Below, piece after piece: positions 25,495 through 37,017 of a DNA stretch of 64,000 nt. Position 1 is the first letter of the stretch. Each line of letters opens with the position of its first letter. The translations under genes were made by a program, and so were the position numbers. The stretch lies in NCBI RefSeq assembly GCF_030052815.1, contig NC_079499.1, positions 85,351,183-85,415,182 of the forward strand. Reading direction: 5' to 3'. The stretch is from Hevea brasiliensis. Taxonomy: Eukaryota; Streptophyta; Magnoliopsida; Malpighiales; Euphorbiaceae. Under the pieces are notes generated by a model that was given only the letters and a program-made list of their open reading frames with translations, was not told the DNA's origin and did no database searches.

Positions 25495-26121
25495 TCAGTC
25501 TAACTGAGCTTGTGACAAAGGCTTAGTGCATGGATCAGCTGAATTTTTTCAGCTGATGTTATTTTTCTGCATGGCTATATCGCCTTTGCCCAACTATATG
25601 TCTGATAATGTGGTAGTGCCTTTCTATGTGTTTGGATTTCTGGTGAGACCTTGGTTCCTTAGCCTGTATGACTGCTCCATTATTGTCACAGTGTAGTGGA
25701 ACTGCTGACTCAATGAAAGGAACTACTGTAAGTTTTGTCACGAACTTCTTTATCCAAACAGCTTCTTTTGCGACATCGATGCGACAATATACTCGACCTC
25801 GATAGTGGAATCTGCATTCGTGCTCTGTTTGGAACTCTTACAACTGACTGCACCTCCATTACAAATGAACACATATCCAGAGGTAGACTTTCTATCATCG
25901 ATATCGATTGGAAATCGAATCGGTATAACCATCTAATTGCAAGTCTCCACCTCCATAAATCAAGAATAAATCCTTAGTTCTTCTCAAGTACTTAAGGATA
26001 TTCTTGGACTATCGATGTTCCAAACCTGGATTGGATTGATACCTGCTAGTCAAACTAACAGCATATGCAATATCTGGCCTAGTACACAATATTGCATACA
26101 TTAAACTTCCAATAGCCGAAG
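25495..26121 (-). pseudogene. Copia-2 pol end: RNase H remnant
   Basis: This is the part of the Copia-2 polyprotein beyond the solo LTR. It encodes, in pieces and in more than one frame, the linker after the reverse transcriptase (LMYAI...CTRPDIAYAV-like), the RNase H region with DDRKSTSGYVFICNGGAVS, and the C-terminal KSKHIERHYHIIRHIV segment. The likely end is a TGA at 25495-25497. Several indels break the frame around 25720-25760 and 25910-26030. RNase H would degrade the RNA template during reverse transcription. Confidence 0.85.
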
Positions 26122-29100
26122 TGTAACATCCTCACTTTAGCTAGTCCGCATGATCTCTTTATTAGGTGATCGGTGTCGATGGACGGCTAGAATGTATGGA
26201 AAAATATTTAAACTAAAGTGAGGACTATAATTAACTCAAATATTAATAAGAAAAATTTAGCAAAAATTTTAGAAATAAAATACAACCAAGTTAAATGAGT
26301 AGGTGCCTAGCGATGGGTAACCTAGTGAGAAGTTGCGGTTCGCAACTAGGAGCCCTAGACTGGGAAAAATTATAAAATAATTTTTGGGACTCCAGAGAAG
26401 GGTTATTGAGGTTCTTATGGCATTAGAATGCCAAGAAAATACTTAGAAAAATTTTTCAATCGGTACAGACAATTTTGGCCCGTTAAGCCAAACGGAGGGC
26501 ATTTTGGTCATTTCGCCTTCAGAGGTGATTTTTGGCCGACTTGTCCAGTTAAGTAAATAATTATTATGACATAAAATGTGAATAAATATTACTAAAAGTT
26601 GAATTGAAAATGAGTAGAAAAGAAAGGAAAAAAAATGAATTAAATGGGAATTTATGACATCACATGATGTCATTAGTGTGCCTTCACCCACTCAAGTGTT
26701 GACACATGGCATAAATATGTTTAAAAAGACAAAATGGGCTGAAAAATGAGAGAAAGAAATCAGATTTCCATTTCCTCTTCTTCCTTGCCGTAAACCAATT
26801 TTCCCTAACCTCCATGGACAAGCTTTTTCAAGCTTGATTTTCCCTAGCTTCCACACCATAAAAGCCCTAGTTGTCTTCACAAAAAATTCACCCCACACCT
26901 TGAGGAAGCTTTGGGCAGCAAAATCTTGAAGAAAAATTAAAGTTTTGGTTGGCTTGGATTTGAGCTAAAAGAGGTTAGTGACCAAAACCTTAAATTTAAA
27001 TTCAATTCCATGTTTAAGCATTATATTGGTGATTAAATGATAAAGAAACTTGATGAAAGACATTGATATGCCATCCCTTATTTTTGGCAGCCATGGTTAG
27101 GGTTTGATGGTGTTGAGTTTAATGAAGTTAAAAGGGTATTGGGGCTGCCCACAATGTGAATTTGCTAAGTAGATTGAAGAAATAAAGTGAAAATGCAAGT
27201 TTGATAATGTTGAGTTAGGGTTTGGAGGGGGGGAAAATGAGACTTTGATCTTGTGATGATAGAAGTAGGTTTTAATGGTCAATTATTGACCATTTGGTCT
27301 GGTTTGAACCAGAAATGAAGTGAATTGGGTTGTGGGATTTGAGGTTGGAGTGGCTGCCTTGGGTGACCTACAGGTGTGGCTGTGAGTCCAGCCTGTTTGG
27401 ACAGCCATAACTTGAATTGTAGAGGTTCAATTGGTGTTTGGCCAATTGGACATAAAACTAGACACATAATGGCACAACTTTGATGAAGAAACCATGCCCA
27501 GAAAACCAAACCAACTTGACCAAAAGCTTGCCCTAATTCGGGTGACCTGCACTGTGCCTGGGCAAAATGACCAAATGAACAGTGTTTGGTCATTTGGCCA
27601 TAACTCAATGTAGAAAGGTCTAATTGACCTGAAATTTTACCAGAAACAAGGTGACATATATACCAACAACTTTCATGAAGAAACCTGACCCAAATTATGA
27701 TTATAACCTAGTCAAATTGCCAACCAAACTTGAGACACCAAATCTGGCAGAATCAGTTTTGCCCAGAATTTTGGAATCTGCCCAATCCGGCCAGTTATGG
27801 TGTTTAGGCCATAACTTGAGCTACAAAACTCCAAATGGAGTGATTCAAAAAAAGAAATTCATCTAGATAAAATAAGGAACAACTTTCATGTTGATCACTT
27901 TTCCAAAATACCACTGCAAAGGTGACTAATGGAACAGTAAAATTAAAGCATGAAAACTGAAAATTTTGTCTAATTATCATTAAGCTTAGAGATGGTGTTG
28001 GCAACCAATACCAACAAGTTTAAAATGTAAAATGTGGTATGTTGATGATATTTAACCTAATTTACCTATTGTCAATGCAAAAGTCAACATTTTGGTTGAC
28101 TAATGAAATGAATAGTAATCATTAAAATTTCAATTTCAAAGAATTACTCAAATTAAAAGTGTTAAATGCCCTAGTAGTCCTAATGTGATTGGTTTGGATA
28201 GGTTGGCATGCCAATAGGGTTCTATTAGCAGTACTGCATATGGCTTCATGCCGTTCTATATTTCATGGCATCCCATGCCATTCTGTAATATAATAGCCTT
28301 TGGCTATGATAGTGATTTGTTATACTTGGGTTTAACCCCCGATAATTATTACAGCTTATTAGCTGTTCTGTTACACACCGGGAGACACAATGTGACCGAT
28401 GGTGTGATGGTCTGAGGTACTTAGTACCCTGTGCCAGTTTACCCGTTTATCCAGTCCAGTCAACTACTATAGGTTACTCGGGCAGTGTTAATAAATCTTA
28501 CTCAACTTTAATCGAATAATATTGCAATAAATATTTGAAATTTAGTCCACCCAAAAATGTAAACCTACATTCTGCATATTTTATTATATTTTATTTTATT
28601 CTATTTTATATTGTCACCACTAAGCAGAATTGCTTAGCGCGTCGCTTTGCCACGCGCAGTCTTCGAGATTTAGTGGGAGTCCAGCAGACCGCATCTTGGG
28701 TGAGCCATCATATACGCACTCGAGTTGAGTCACCTCACATTGCAATGCATTTGGTAGGACATTAGGCCATCTGGGATATTTTGATATTTTGTTATTTTGT
28801 ATTTTGTAAACTTTTGTTATGTACATTATAAACTCATGTACTTATATTTTTGCTGTAATTATCTATGAACTGTGTTCAGGATTAAATATGAGTATTTCTC
28901 ATTGAACTTGGTGAATATGAGTTGAATGTAAATTTTGGAATACTGAATTGATTTGAGAAATGATTGAGATTGAGATTGTAATTATATTGGGAGTGTTTTT
29001 AAACAGGTGCAGAAGAACTGTTTTCCAAAATATAGCCGGCACTCTGCCGGATTTTCTATAAAATTTGCGGTAAATATAGATTTTTTTTCAAAAATTGTAA

Positions 29101-29209
29101 ATAAATAAATAAAAAGGGATAAATTGAAATTAAAACATGCATTGATGTTCCGACACACTGAGTGGCATAACTTGCTCGGCTACACTGTAGACGGGTAAGG
29201 GGTGTCACA
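26122..29209 (+). mobile_element. Solo gypsy LTR inside Copia-2 pol
   Basis: A 3.1-kb LTR in plus orientation from TGTAACATCC to GGTGTCACA. It is flanked by CGAAG at 26117-26121 and 29210-29214, a target duplication. It belongs to the same family as the Gypsy-2 LTRs: the same order of modules, with the palindrome at 26654-26673, a TATA-like ATAAATAT near 26711, a CT-rich leader, and a donor-like GAG|GTTAGT at 26974. There is no internal region, so it results from LTR-LTR recombination. No gene is seen in it. Confidence 0.93.
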
Positions 29210-30274
29210 CGAAGCATATGGAATCCTGGCCATCTTATCTCTTTCTTCGGGTGTCTTTGGAGACATCTCTTTAGAAAGATGGATACCATGTCTCACTGGT
29301 AACAATCCTCTCTTGGAATCAAGCATGTTAAACCTCTTTAACACCTTTTCCAAGTATAGACTTTGGGATAAACCAATTATTCTTTTCGCTCTATCTCTAT
29401 AGATGCAAATCCCAAGAATATAGGTTGCCTCCCCTAAGTCTTTCATGGAGAATGTATTTGACAACCATACCTTTATAGTCGTCAACATACCTGTGTCATT
29501 ACCCATCAATAGTATGTCATCCACATATAAGACAAGGAAAGTGATAGCATTGTCACTAACCTTCTTATATACACATGGCTCATCCTCATTTTTGATAAAA
29601 CCAAAGGATTTAATGGCTTCATCAAAACGAATGTTCCAACTCCTCGAAGCTTGTTTCAACCCATAAATGGATCGCTTTTGCTTGCATACCTTGGAACCAT
29701 CTTTGGATTCAAATCCCTTAGGTTGTTCCATGAAAATGTTTTCTTCAATGTATCCATTGAGAAAAGCTGTTTTGACATCCATCTGCCAAATCTCATAATC
29801 ATAGTATGCAGCTATTGCTAATAAAATCCTAATTGATTTAAGCATGGCAACAGGCGAGAAAGTCTCCTCATAGTCGATTCCTTGCCTTTGGCGAAACCCT
29901 TTCGCTACTAGCCTTGCCTTATAGGTCTCTACCTTTCCATCAGAACCAATTTTCTTCTTGAAAACTCATTTGTTCCCTATAGGTATAATACCTTCAGGTG
30001 GGTCAACAAGATCCCAAACTTGATTCTTATACATGAAATCAATCTCGGATTTCATAGCTTCAATCCATTTTGAAGAGTCTATATCTGATATAGCTTCTTC
30101 ATAGGTAAGTGGATCATCTCCATGATCTACTTCTTCATGAGTAGACAACTCTTGTTCTTCTTCATGAAGAAAACCATATCTCACTGATGGGTGAGATACC
30201 CTGGTTGTTCTACGAGGAACATCTGTAGATGTTTCATCAATGGGTATAGGTTGACTAGATGGATTTATATCCAT
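29210..30274 (-). pseudogene. Copia-2 reverse transcriptase region
   Basis: On the minus strand this encodes the integrase-RT linker (SHPSVRYGFLHEEEQELS), then the RVT_2 domain of copia elements. The QMDVKTAFLNG block, SIYGLKQASRSWN and the catalytic YVDDILLMGND are all intact. One in-frame stop at 29966-29968 replaces the Trp of the NKWVFKKK block (TGG to TGA). The frame is cut at ARIPYAS by the solo LTR. It overlaps the preceding integrase piece in a different frame, so a frameshift lies near 30260. Confidence 0.92.
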
Positions 30275-30715
30275 CGATCATTGGTTGGTCGAAATTCTCC
30301 AATTCTAACTCTATTTGCCTTCCTTTGCCTCCTTCTTGAACAAACTGTTGTTCAAGAAATGTGGCATCTCTACTTATCACAACCTTTTGTGAAGTAGGCA
30401 AATAAAAATAATATCCAAAACTATCTTTTGGATATCCAACAAATCGACCTTTTTCTGATCTGGTCTCCAATTTATCAGTGTTCAACTTTTTGATATAAGC
30501 TGGACAACCCCAAATCTTAACATGCTTTAGACTTGGTTTTCTTACATGCCATATCTCATAAGGTGTGGAAGAAACTGATTTTGATGGAATCCTATTCAGA
30601 ATATACAAAGCTGATTCTAATGCAAATCCCCAAAAGGAGATTGGCATATCAGTATAGCTCATCATACTACGTACCATATCCAATAGGGTACGATTTCTCC
30701 TTTCAGATACACCAT
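30255..30715 (-). pseudogene. Copia-2 integrase C-terminal part
   Basis: Encodes the segment after the integrase catalytic core: MVRSMMSYTDMPISFWG, then the ALYILNRIPSKS and GRFVGYPKDSFGYYFY blocks typical of copia integrase C-termini. It is separated from the upstream gag-integrase frame by a one-base deletion at about 30725, where Copia-1 reads CCTCCAGGAACG and Copia-2 lacks one G. It ends in a second frameshift near 30260. Confidence 0.9.
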
Positions 30716-32104
30716 TCAGTTGTGGCGTTCTGGAGGAGTCAGCTGAGAAACAATGCCATGCTCTCTCAAGTATTCATCAAATTCAGTACTCAAATATTCA
30801 CCTCCACGATCTGATCGAAGAGCTTTAATACTCTTTCCTGTTTGATTTTCTACTTCAGATTTAAATTCTTTGAACTTTTCAAAAGATTCATGTTTGTATT
30901 TCATCAAATACAAATACCCAAACCTTGATTTATCATCAGTAAAGGTAATAAAATAATGAAAGCCCCCTCTAGCCATTTCTTTAAACGGACCACATGCATC
31001 ACTATGTATTAATTCCAAAATATTTTTAGCTCTTAGCCCTTGTCCAATAAAGGGTGATCTAGTCATTTTGCCCTGAAGGCAAGATTCACAAGTTGGAGTA
31101 GGCTTAGAGTCTAATAAGGATAGAATCCCCATTTTCTCCAATTTTGTAATCCTATCTTCTGCAACATGACATAACCTTAAGTGCCAAATATATTTTGAAC
31201 TTGAGTTGGTTTTCACCACGGTATTGCTTTCATTTAGATTGCTATACTCTGGCCAGTGGAAACACTTTCTTACTGGCAATGGAAACACTTTCTTATTGGC
31301 AATGGAAACACTTTCCTGTTGGCAGTGGAAACACTTTCCTTTGCCTTCATCAGCTTTAGTCTTCCTTTTCTGTTTAGCTATTTTCTTAGAAGGACCAGGA
31401 ATCTGAGGTTTCGTTTTGTTATTGCCCTTCTTCTTGTTGGACTTTCCAGCAGAAGAAGATGCAACCAAAGCTACCTCTTTTCCTTTATTGCCTGGCATAT
31501 TCTTTTGGGCAATAACCAGCATGTTGAGTAAACCAGCTAAGGTGCATTCCTGTTTAGTCATATGGAAATTTGTCACAAAATTCCCAAAAGACTCAGGAAG
31601 GGACTGAAGGATCAAATCCGTTTGTAGTTGGAAATCCATGTTGAAGTCAAGATGTTCCAACTGCTCAATCATCCGAATCATCTTGTGGACATGATCCCCA
31701 ACATTCTGTCCCTCAGACATCCTCATACGGAATAGCTGACTAGATATCTCATACCTAGCATTCCTGCTGTGCTCACCATACAACTCTTGTAGGTGAAGGA
31801 GGATCTCACTCGCACTCTGCATGTTCTCATGCTGCTTCTGTAACTCATTACTCATGGAAGCAAACATGTAACATTTAGCTCTCATATCATGCTCCTTCCA
31901 CTTGTCCAAAGTTTCATGTTCCTCTTAAGTGGCCTCTGGAGGTAAGGGACCAGGAACATTTGAATCTAGAACATATCCTATATGTTCAAGGTTCAAGACA
32001 AGTTTCAAATTTCTTAGCCAATCAGAAAGATTAGGTCTTGTCAACCTATTGCGATCAAGTATGCTTGCAAGGATATTGGATGGTGGTGGTTGTTCTGTGC
32101 TCAT
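30716..32104 (-). pseudogene. Copia-2 gag fused to integrase, protease deleted
   Basis: The start at 32104 (MSTEQPPPSNILASILDR) opens a UBN2 gag. A stop at 31925-31927 stands where Copia-1 has Gln (CAA to TAA), and the frame then continues. The gag runs to the zinc knuckle start KCFHCQ near 31340, where a 4 x 23-bp repeat follows. The frame then enters the pre-integrase domain (YIWHLRLCH...CESCLQGK) and the integrase core with HSDACG and LRSDRGGEYLS, carrying the first two catalytic Asp. About 520 bp of protease-coding sequence present in Copia-1 is missing. The frame ends at a frameshift at 30716. Confidence 0.92.
31254..31345. repeat. 4 x 23-bp tandem repeat at a deletion junction
   Basis: Four units of CAGTGGAAACACTTTC plus 7 bp, starting at 31254, 31277, 31300 and 31323. 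On the minus strand each carries the codons for the KCFH start of the zinc knuckle in a different frame. Three extra units add 69 bp, which keeps the downstream frame open. It sits exactly where the protease is missing. Confidence 0.9.
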
Positions 32105-33836
32105 TATTATCAGAAAATTAATTGCAGAAATAACCAGATTAATTAGTAAATGTATCATGTAATTAACCAAATATGATTATGGTCTTTTAATCAAATTGGT
32201 CCTCCCACTAACTTAGCGAATCCTACACTTCCAAAGTAAGCGGAAATCCTAGTTGGATGGATTTCTAGTGGGTGATTGAATTCTTATAATTCTATTGATC
32301 ATCCTCAGGTACATCCATTATTGGAATTACAATAAACTATAAGTGAGCAACTCCTTGCCCATCACATCTCATGTGAGGTTCAATCCTTTACCTAGCCCCT
32401 AATGCTCAAAATCTCAGGTACATCCATTATTGACTTATCTTGCATTAGTTAAGTTGATCCCATTGAGTCAGTAATTATGCAAATAATTTTAATGTCCTCA
32501 GGTACATCCAATATTGGCCACCAAACCATTTACATATTTACAACATCTCATACTTAACAATTATTCTTAAGAAAATCTCTTAAATTAATTGCATCTCATG
32601 TAACTATTTAAAATTTCTTAAAATAATTGCCTCAATGGAGGGCTTATGTTATAATTACTTTAATTATAGCATTTCCAACTTAATTATTTGTTTGGAAGAT
32701 TTTATAGCCATCTTAATTACTATTAAGGTCTCACTTTGCACATTATCCATTTAGCATGCATATATCATATAATTGCATACATTCCCATACATCTCATGCA
32801 TTCATGGATAAGCAGTAAATATGGTATGATCATGGACTTTCTAAGGGATTCAATTCTGAGCCACCAAGAATTGAATCAGGGCATTCCTAGGTGCATTTCA
32901 TTCATTCATTTTACAAGTGTTGCTGAAGGAGTACATAATCAACACTTGATCTTGAATTCCTCCCACTGGTCCCAGCAATGCTCTTGACCTCCTTGAACTT
33001 CTTGCAATCCAATATTACATAGTAATCCTTGGCATACCAAGACGAATTTACAAGAACTTAAATAAATGAAATTACAACCCAAAAATATTACAAACTTAAT
33101 AATACATGCCCAAAATAAATTAAAATAAATTAATTAATTTACAATCCCAAAGAAACATAAAAGAAATAAATCCAATCACATTGGTCTTTTATAGTCCATG
33201 ATCATCCATCATGCATATCACTATTTAACAATTAAATAAATCATACATACTTAAATTAAATTGAATATCTCATATTCAACTTTAATCCAGATTTGAATAT
33301 GATTCAAATAAATTTAAAAATTCAGATTTGAATCTCATTCAAACAAATTTAAAAATTTAGATTTGAATCACATTCAAACAACTTCAAAAATTCAGATTTG
33401 AATCACATTCAAACATTTTTTAAAAAATCAGATTTGAATCACATTCAAACATTTTTTAAAAAATCAGATCTGAATTTTATTCAATCAATTTTGAAAAATC
33501 AGATTTAAATATGATTCAAACAACTTTAAAAATTCAGATTTGAATCACATTCAAACAATTTTTAAAATTCTGATTTGAATCATAGTTTAATTGTGTGATA
33601 AAAACTACTAATTAAACACTTTAATTAGTCAAAGAATAGGCCTTAGATCATACAACAATTGCATAATTAAAAGCCAAACCTTAAACCACCCATGGAACCA
33701 ATGTTGCCGCCACCAATGGTGGCTTCACCATGTGTGCCGCTACACCTCTTGATCCAACCAGCAATGAATCAATCATCTCATGATCAAATCACACAATTAA
33801 ATCATATAATCAACAATCTAAATGGAAAATATAGTG
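32105..33836 (-). other. Copia-2 untranslated leader
   Basis: Same layout as the Copia-1 leader, read on the minus strand. The three GGATGTACCTGAG motifs appear as reverse complements near 32308, 32413 and 32500. The 36-39-bp repeat array is at 33280-33590 with about nine units. No coding sequence is seen. Confidence 0.7.
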
Positions 33837-33848
33837 GCTCTGATACCA
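33837..33848 (-). other. Copia-2 primer binding site (tRNA-iMet)
   Basis: GCTCTGATACCA, 2 bp from the 5' LTR end. Confidence 0.95.
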
Positions 33849-33850
33849 AT

Positions 33851-35953
33851 TGAAGGAACGGAAGCGTGAAAAACACAAGATTATACCATTGAATTCAAAA
33901 ATTTTCACCTAGGGTCACATGCACCATGCAAGATTGATTTCTATCTATTTGATTTCAATGATAAACAACATATTAAAACTCTTTTAATATGTTTTTGGAT
34001 CTGTATTTGCCATTTAAGATTTTAAAATTAATCAAATTAATTTTAGAACCCTAGATTAAATCAAGAACGATTACACTAACCTCTTGATGCACTGCAGCGT
34101 GTCTGCGCCTTTGAGATTCGTCTTCAGGACACCAAATGTTGTCCCTCCAGCTTGTCCACACCAAGAACACCTATGGCAGCCCTTGAACAGCCTCTAAAGC
34201 TTTTTCTATTAATTAGAAATTCAAGTTCTGTCTTTTAAGAGATTAGAGATGTAAACAGGACACTAGAAACAATTTCTAGTGTTCTTAATTCAAGAGATTG
34301 ATGGCTAATCTCTTTGAATTGATGAGAGATGAAGAAGAATAGATGAAAAACCTCAAAGAGGCGTGACAAAGGAGAGGAGTGGCTGCTGGTTGTTTTTTCT
34401 TTTCATAACAACACTTAAATGGCTAGGTTAACACATTAAACCCTTGCCACATGTCACCCGTTGATTAGCTTTAGGTTTAAGTGACCCAATCACATTGTGC
34501 CAAGTGTCAAACCTATATTTAATCTTGATTTTAATCATCTTACATGATTAAAAAACATTTTGCAAGCTTATGTGTAATCCCATGTGTCACCATCTCATGG
34601 TGCCACGTGTCACACTGTGAAATGACCAAAATGCCCCTGTGTCTTAATTTTGAGTTCTTAACCCAAAATAATTATTTTCTTCTTCTAATTAATTTATATC
34701 AAATATAAATTAATTAATTAATCTCTATTAATTAATTTCTCATCAATTAAATTCATATTTAAACACTTTAAATATAAATTTAATTTATACTACACATCCA
34801 ATAATCTTGATTTGGTTTCAAGTTATGCTAGGGACTTTGCAATTTAATTGCAAACCAAACCAATTTAATTAATCAATTAAACTCTTTAATTAATTAATTA
34901 AATCATATTTAAATAGGTGATAACTTGTGTATGTGTGTGACTTACTAGGCTCATCACTAATTGGCAATGAGACATGATATCAACTCTTAATATCATCAGA
35001 ACTCTTTCTTACCATAAATGATTTCTCTAAATCATTTTATGAACCTCATAGACCATGGTTAACACCTAGCATAGCATGCCATGGCCACCCAATTAGTAAT
35101 AAGATTTACCTTAAATGAACCTATAATCATATGTTACCATGCACTAGAATCTCTCATTACAAAATCCCAACTCAAGCCGAGTCATGGTTTATGTCAAACT
35201 CCATTTGCTATGAATATTATGTTCTCTTTTAATTCCAGTTCTTGATTAAAAGATTTTCTCATCAGAAACTCTTTTCTGAATAAATTTATCTGTCCTGGCC
35301 AGGAACTTGAAACATCAAGAACAATTAAATGAACATAGGATTTTATCTCTATTTACTTAGAGGAACAGATTCCATCTTGATCAATACCTACCTCCATATA
35401 TAACTAGCAGGAACCAACACATGCCCATATACCCATACATAGTACAAGTATGAAAGCAATATCAAACTCAAACTACCTATATACAAGATAACTGTGCTAT
35501 CTCAGGTCTAAAGATTATATGCACTGATATGATTTATGACAAAACATTGACAAGAGTAAACTCCATGTGCTTGTCATAAGTGTCACTGGTTCGGCCTACT
35601 TATCATGTATAAGTGCCTATCATGTTTTTTATATGGCATGAGACTCACCATTCCATCTTATTTATATCTCATATAAATAACTTGGGAACAAACATGAATA
35701 CAATCTTTCTGGATAAGTCATGTCCTTATTATGAAGTATCCTTGATTGTGAACCTATTTATGATACTTTGTGCTAGAAATATTGTCACTCATATTCTTAA
35801 CAACTTAAGAATAATATTTCTAACAAAATATCAATGGACCTTTTCTATTACACATAAATATATTATGTAAACGGAAAAGTGGTAATGCCTTTTATTAATA
35901 AAATATGTACAAGATACATACTAAATGATATGCTCTAGGGCATACTACTAACA
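33851..35953 (-). repeat. Copia-2 5' LTR
   Basis: Left end TGAAGGAACGG next to the primer site, right end ACTACTAACA next to the GTCCC duplication. It carries the G-box motif at 34602-34610. No gene is seen in it. Confidence 0.95.
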
Positions 35954-35958
35954 GTCCC

Positions 35959-37017
35959 TTACCTCCAGAGGCCACACAAGAGGAACATGATAGTTTGGAC
36001 AAGTGGAAGGAGCATGATATGAGAGCTAAGTGTTACATGCTTGCTTCCATGAGTAATGAGTTACAGAAGCAACATGAGAACATGCAGAGTGCGAGTGAGA
36101 TCCTCCTTCACCTACAAGAGTTGTATGGTGAGCACAGTAGGAATGCTAGGTATGAGATATCTAGACAGCTATTCCGTATGAGGATGTCTGAGGAACGGAA
36201 TGTTGGGGATCATGTCCACAAGATGATTCGGCTGATTGAGCAGTTGGAACATCTTGACTTCAACATGGATTTCCAACTACAGACGGATTTGATCCTTCAG
36301 TCCCTTCCTGAGTCTTTTGGGAATTTTGTGACAAATTTCCATATGACTAAACAGGAATGCACCTTAGCTGGTTTACTCAACATGCTGGTTATTGCCCAAA
36401 AGAATATGCCAGGCAATAAAGGGAAAGAGGTAGCTTTGGTTGCATCTTCTTCTGCTAGAAAGTCCAACAAGAAGAAGGGCAATAAGAAAAAGAAACCTCA
36501 GATTCCTGGTCCTTCCAAGAAAATAGCTAAACAGAAAAGGAAGACTAAAGCTGATGGAGGCAAAGGAAAGTGTTTCCACCGCCAAAAGGATGGGCCTTTG
36601 GAAAGGAACCGCCTGCAGTATCTTGCTTCTCTGAAGGACAAGAAGGATACACCTTCAGAAGGTATGTCCATATCTTGTTATTTAGATTCTGATGATACTC
36701 ATAGTTCATCTACAGCTTGGGTTTTAGATACTGGTGCCAGTTCTCATATTTCTAATGATATGCAGGAACTAGCAAATAGTAGCAGCTTGCGTTCTCAAGA
36801 TATTAGAGTCCGGATTGGCAATGGCTCAACTGTTGAAGCTTTAGCCATAGGATCTAAATCTTTTTACATGTTTGGACATGTTTTGTGTTTGGATAATATT
36901 TTATATGTACCTGATGCTTTTAAGAACATCATTTCTATATCTAGTTTGACTAGAAATGGCTATGAATTTCAATTCACTGATGATGTTTGCAATATTTATT
37001 TTGGAAATAAATATGTT
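35959..37017 (+). pseudogene. Copia-1 gag (continued) and protease
   Basis: Continues the frame broken at 23334 (PLPPEATQEEHDSLDKWKE). The UBN2 gag domain covers about 36000-36400, followed by a very basic lysine-rich linker. The zinc knuckle at 36571-36612 reads CFHRQKDGPLERNR, so two of the three Cys are lost and RNA packaging should be impaired. The protease follows, with the intact active site WVLDTGASSHI (DTG at 36727-36735) and the FKNIISISSLTRNGY block. The protein would cut the polyprotein into gag, protease, integrase and RT. Gypsy-2 interrupts it after Tyr-Val, and it resumes in frame at 47708. Confidence 0.93.

Larger units (their letters stand above)
23335..35953 (-). mobile_element. 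Copia-2: same-family copia element inserted head-on in Copia-1
   Basis: Minus-strand element flanked by GTCCC at 23330-23334 and 35954-35958. LTRs are 23335-25435 (3', 2101 bp) and 33851-35953 (5', 2103 bp), nearly identical to each other and to those of Copia-1. The internal order on the minus strand is primer site, leader, gag fused to integrase (protease lost), RT and RNase H, then polypurine tract. The pol is split by a solo gypsy LTR. It has several frameshifts and stops and cannot be autonomous. Confidence 0.95.

Noticed and set aside
31206..31531. Plus-strand frames over the 23-bp repeat with repeated Trp-Lys-His-Phe motifs.
   Set aside because: They are antisense to the Copia-2 gag and arise from the tandem repeat.
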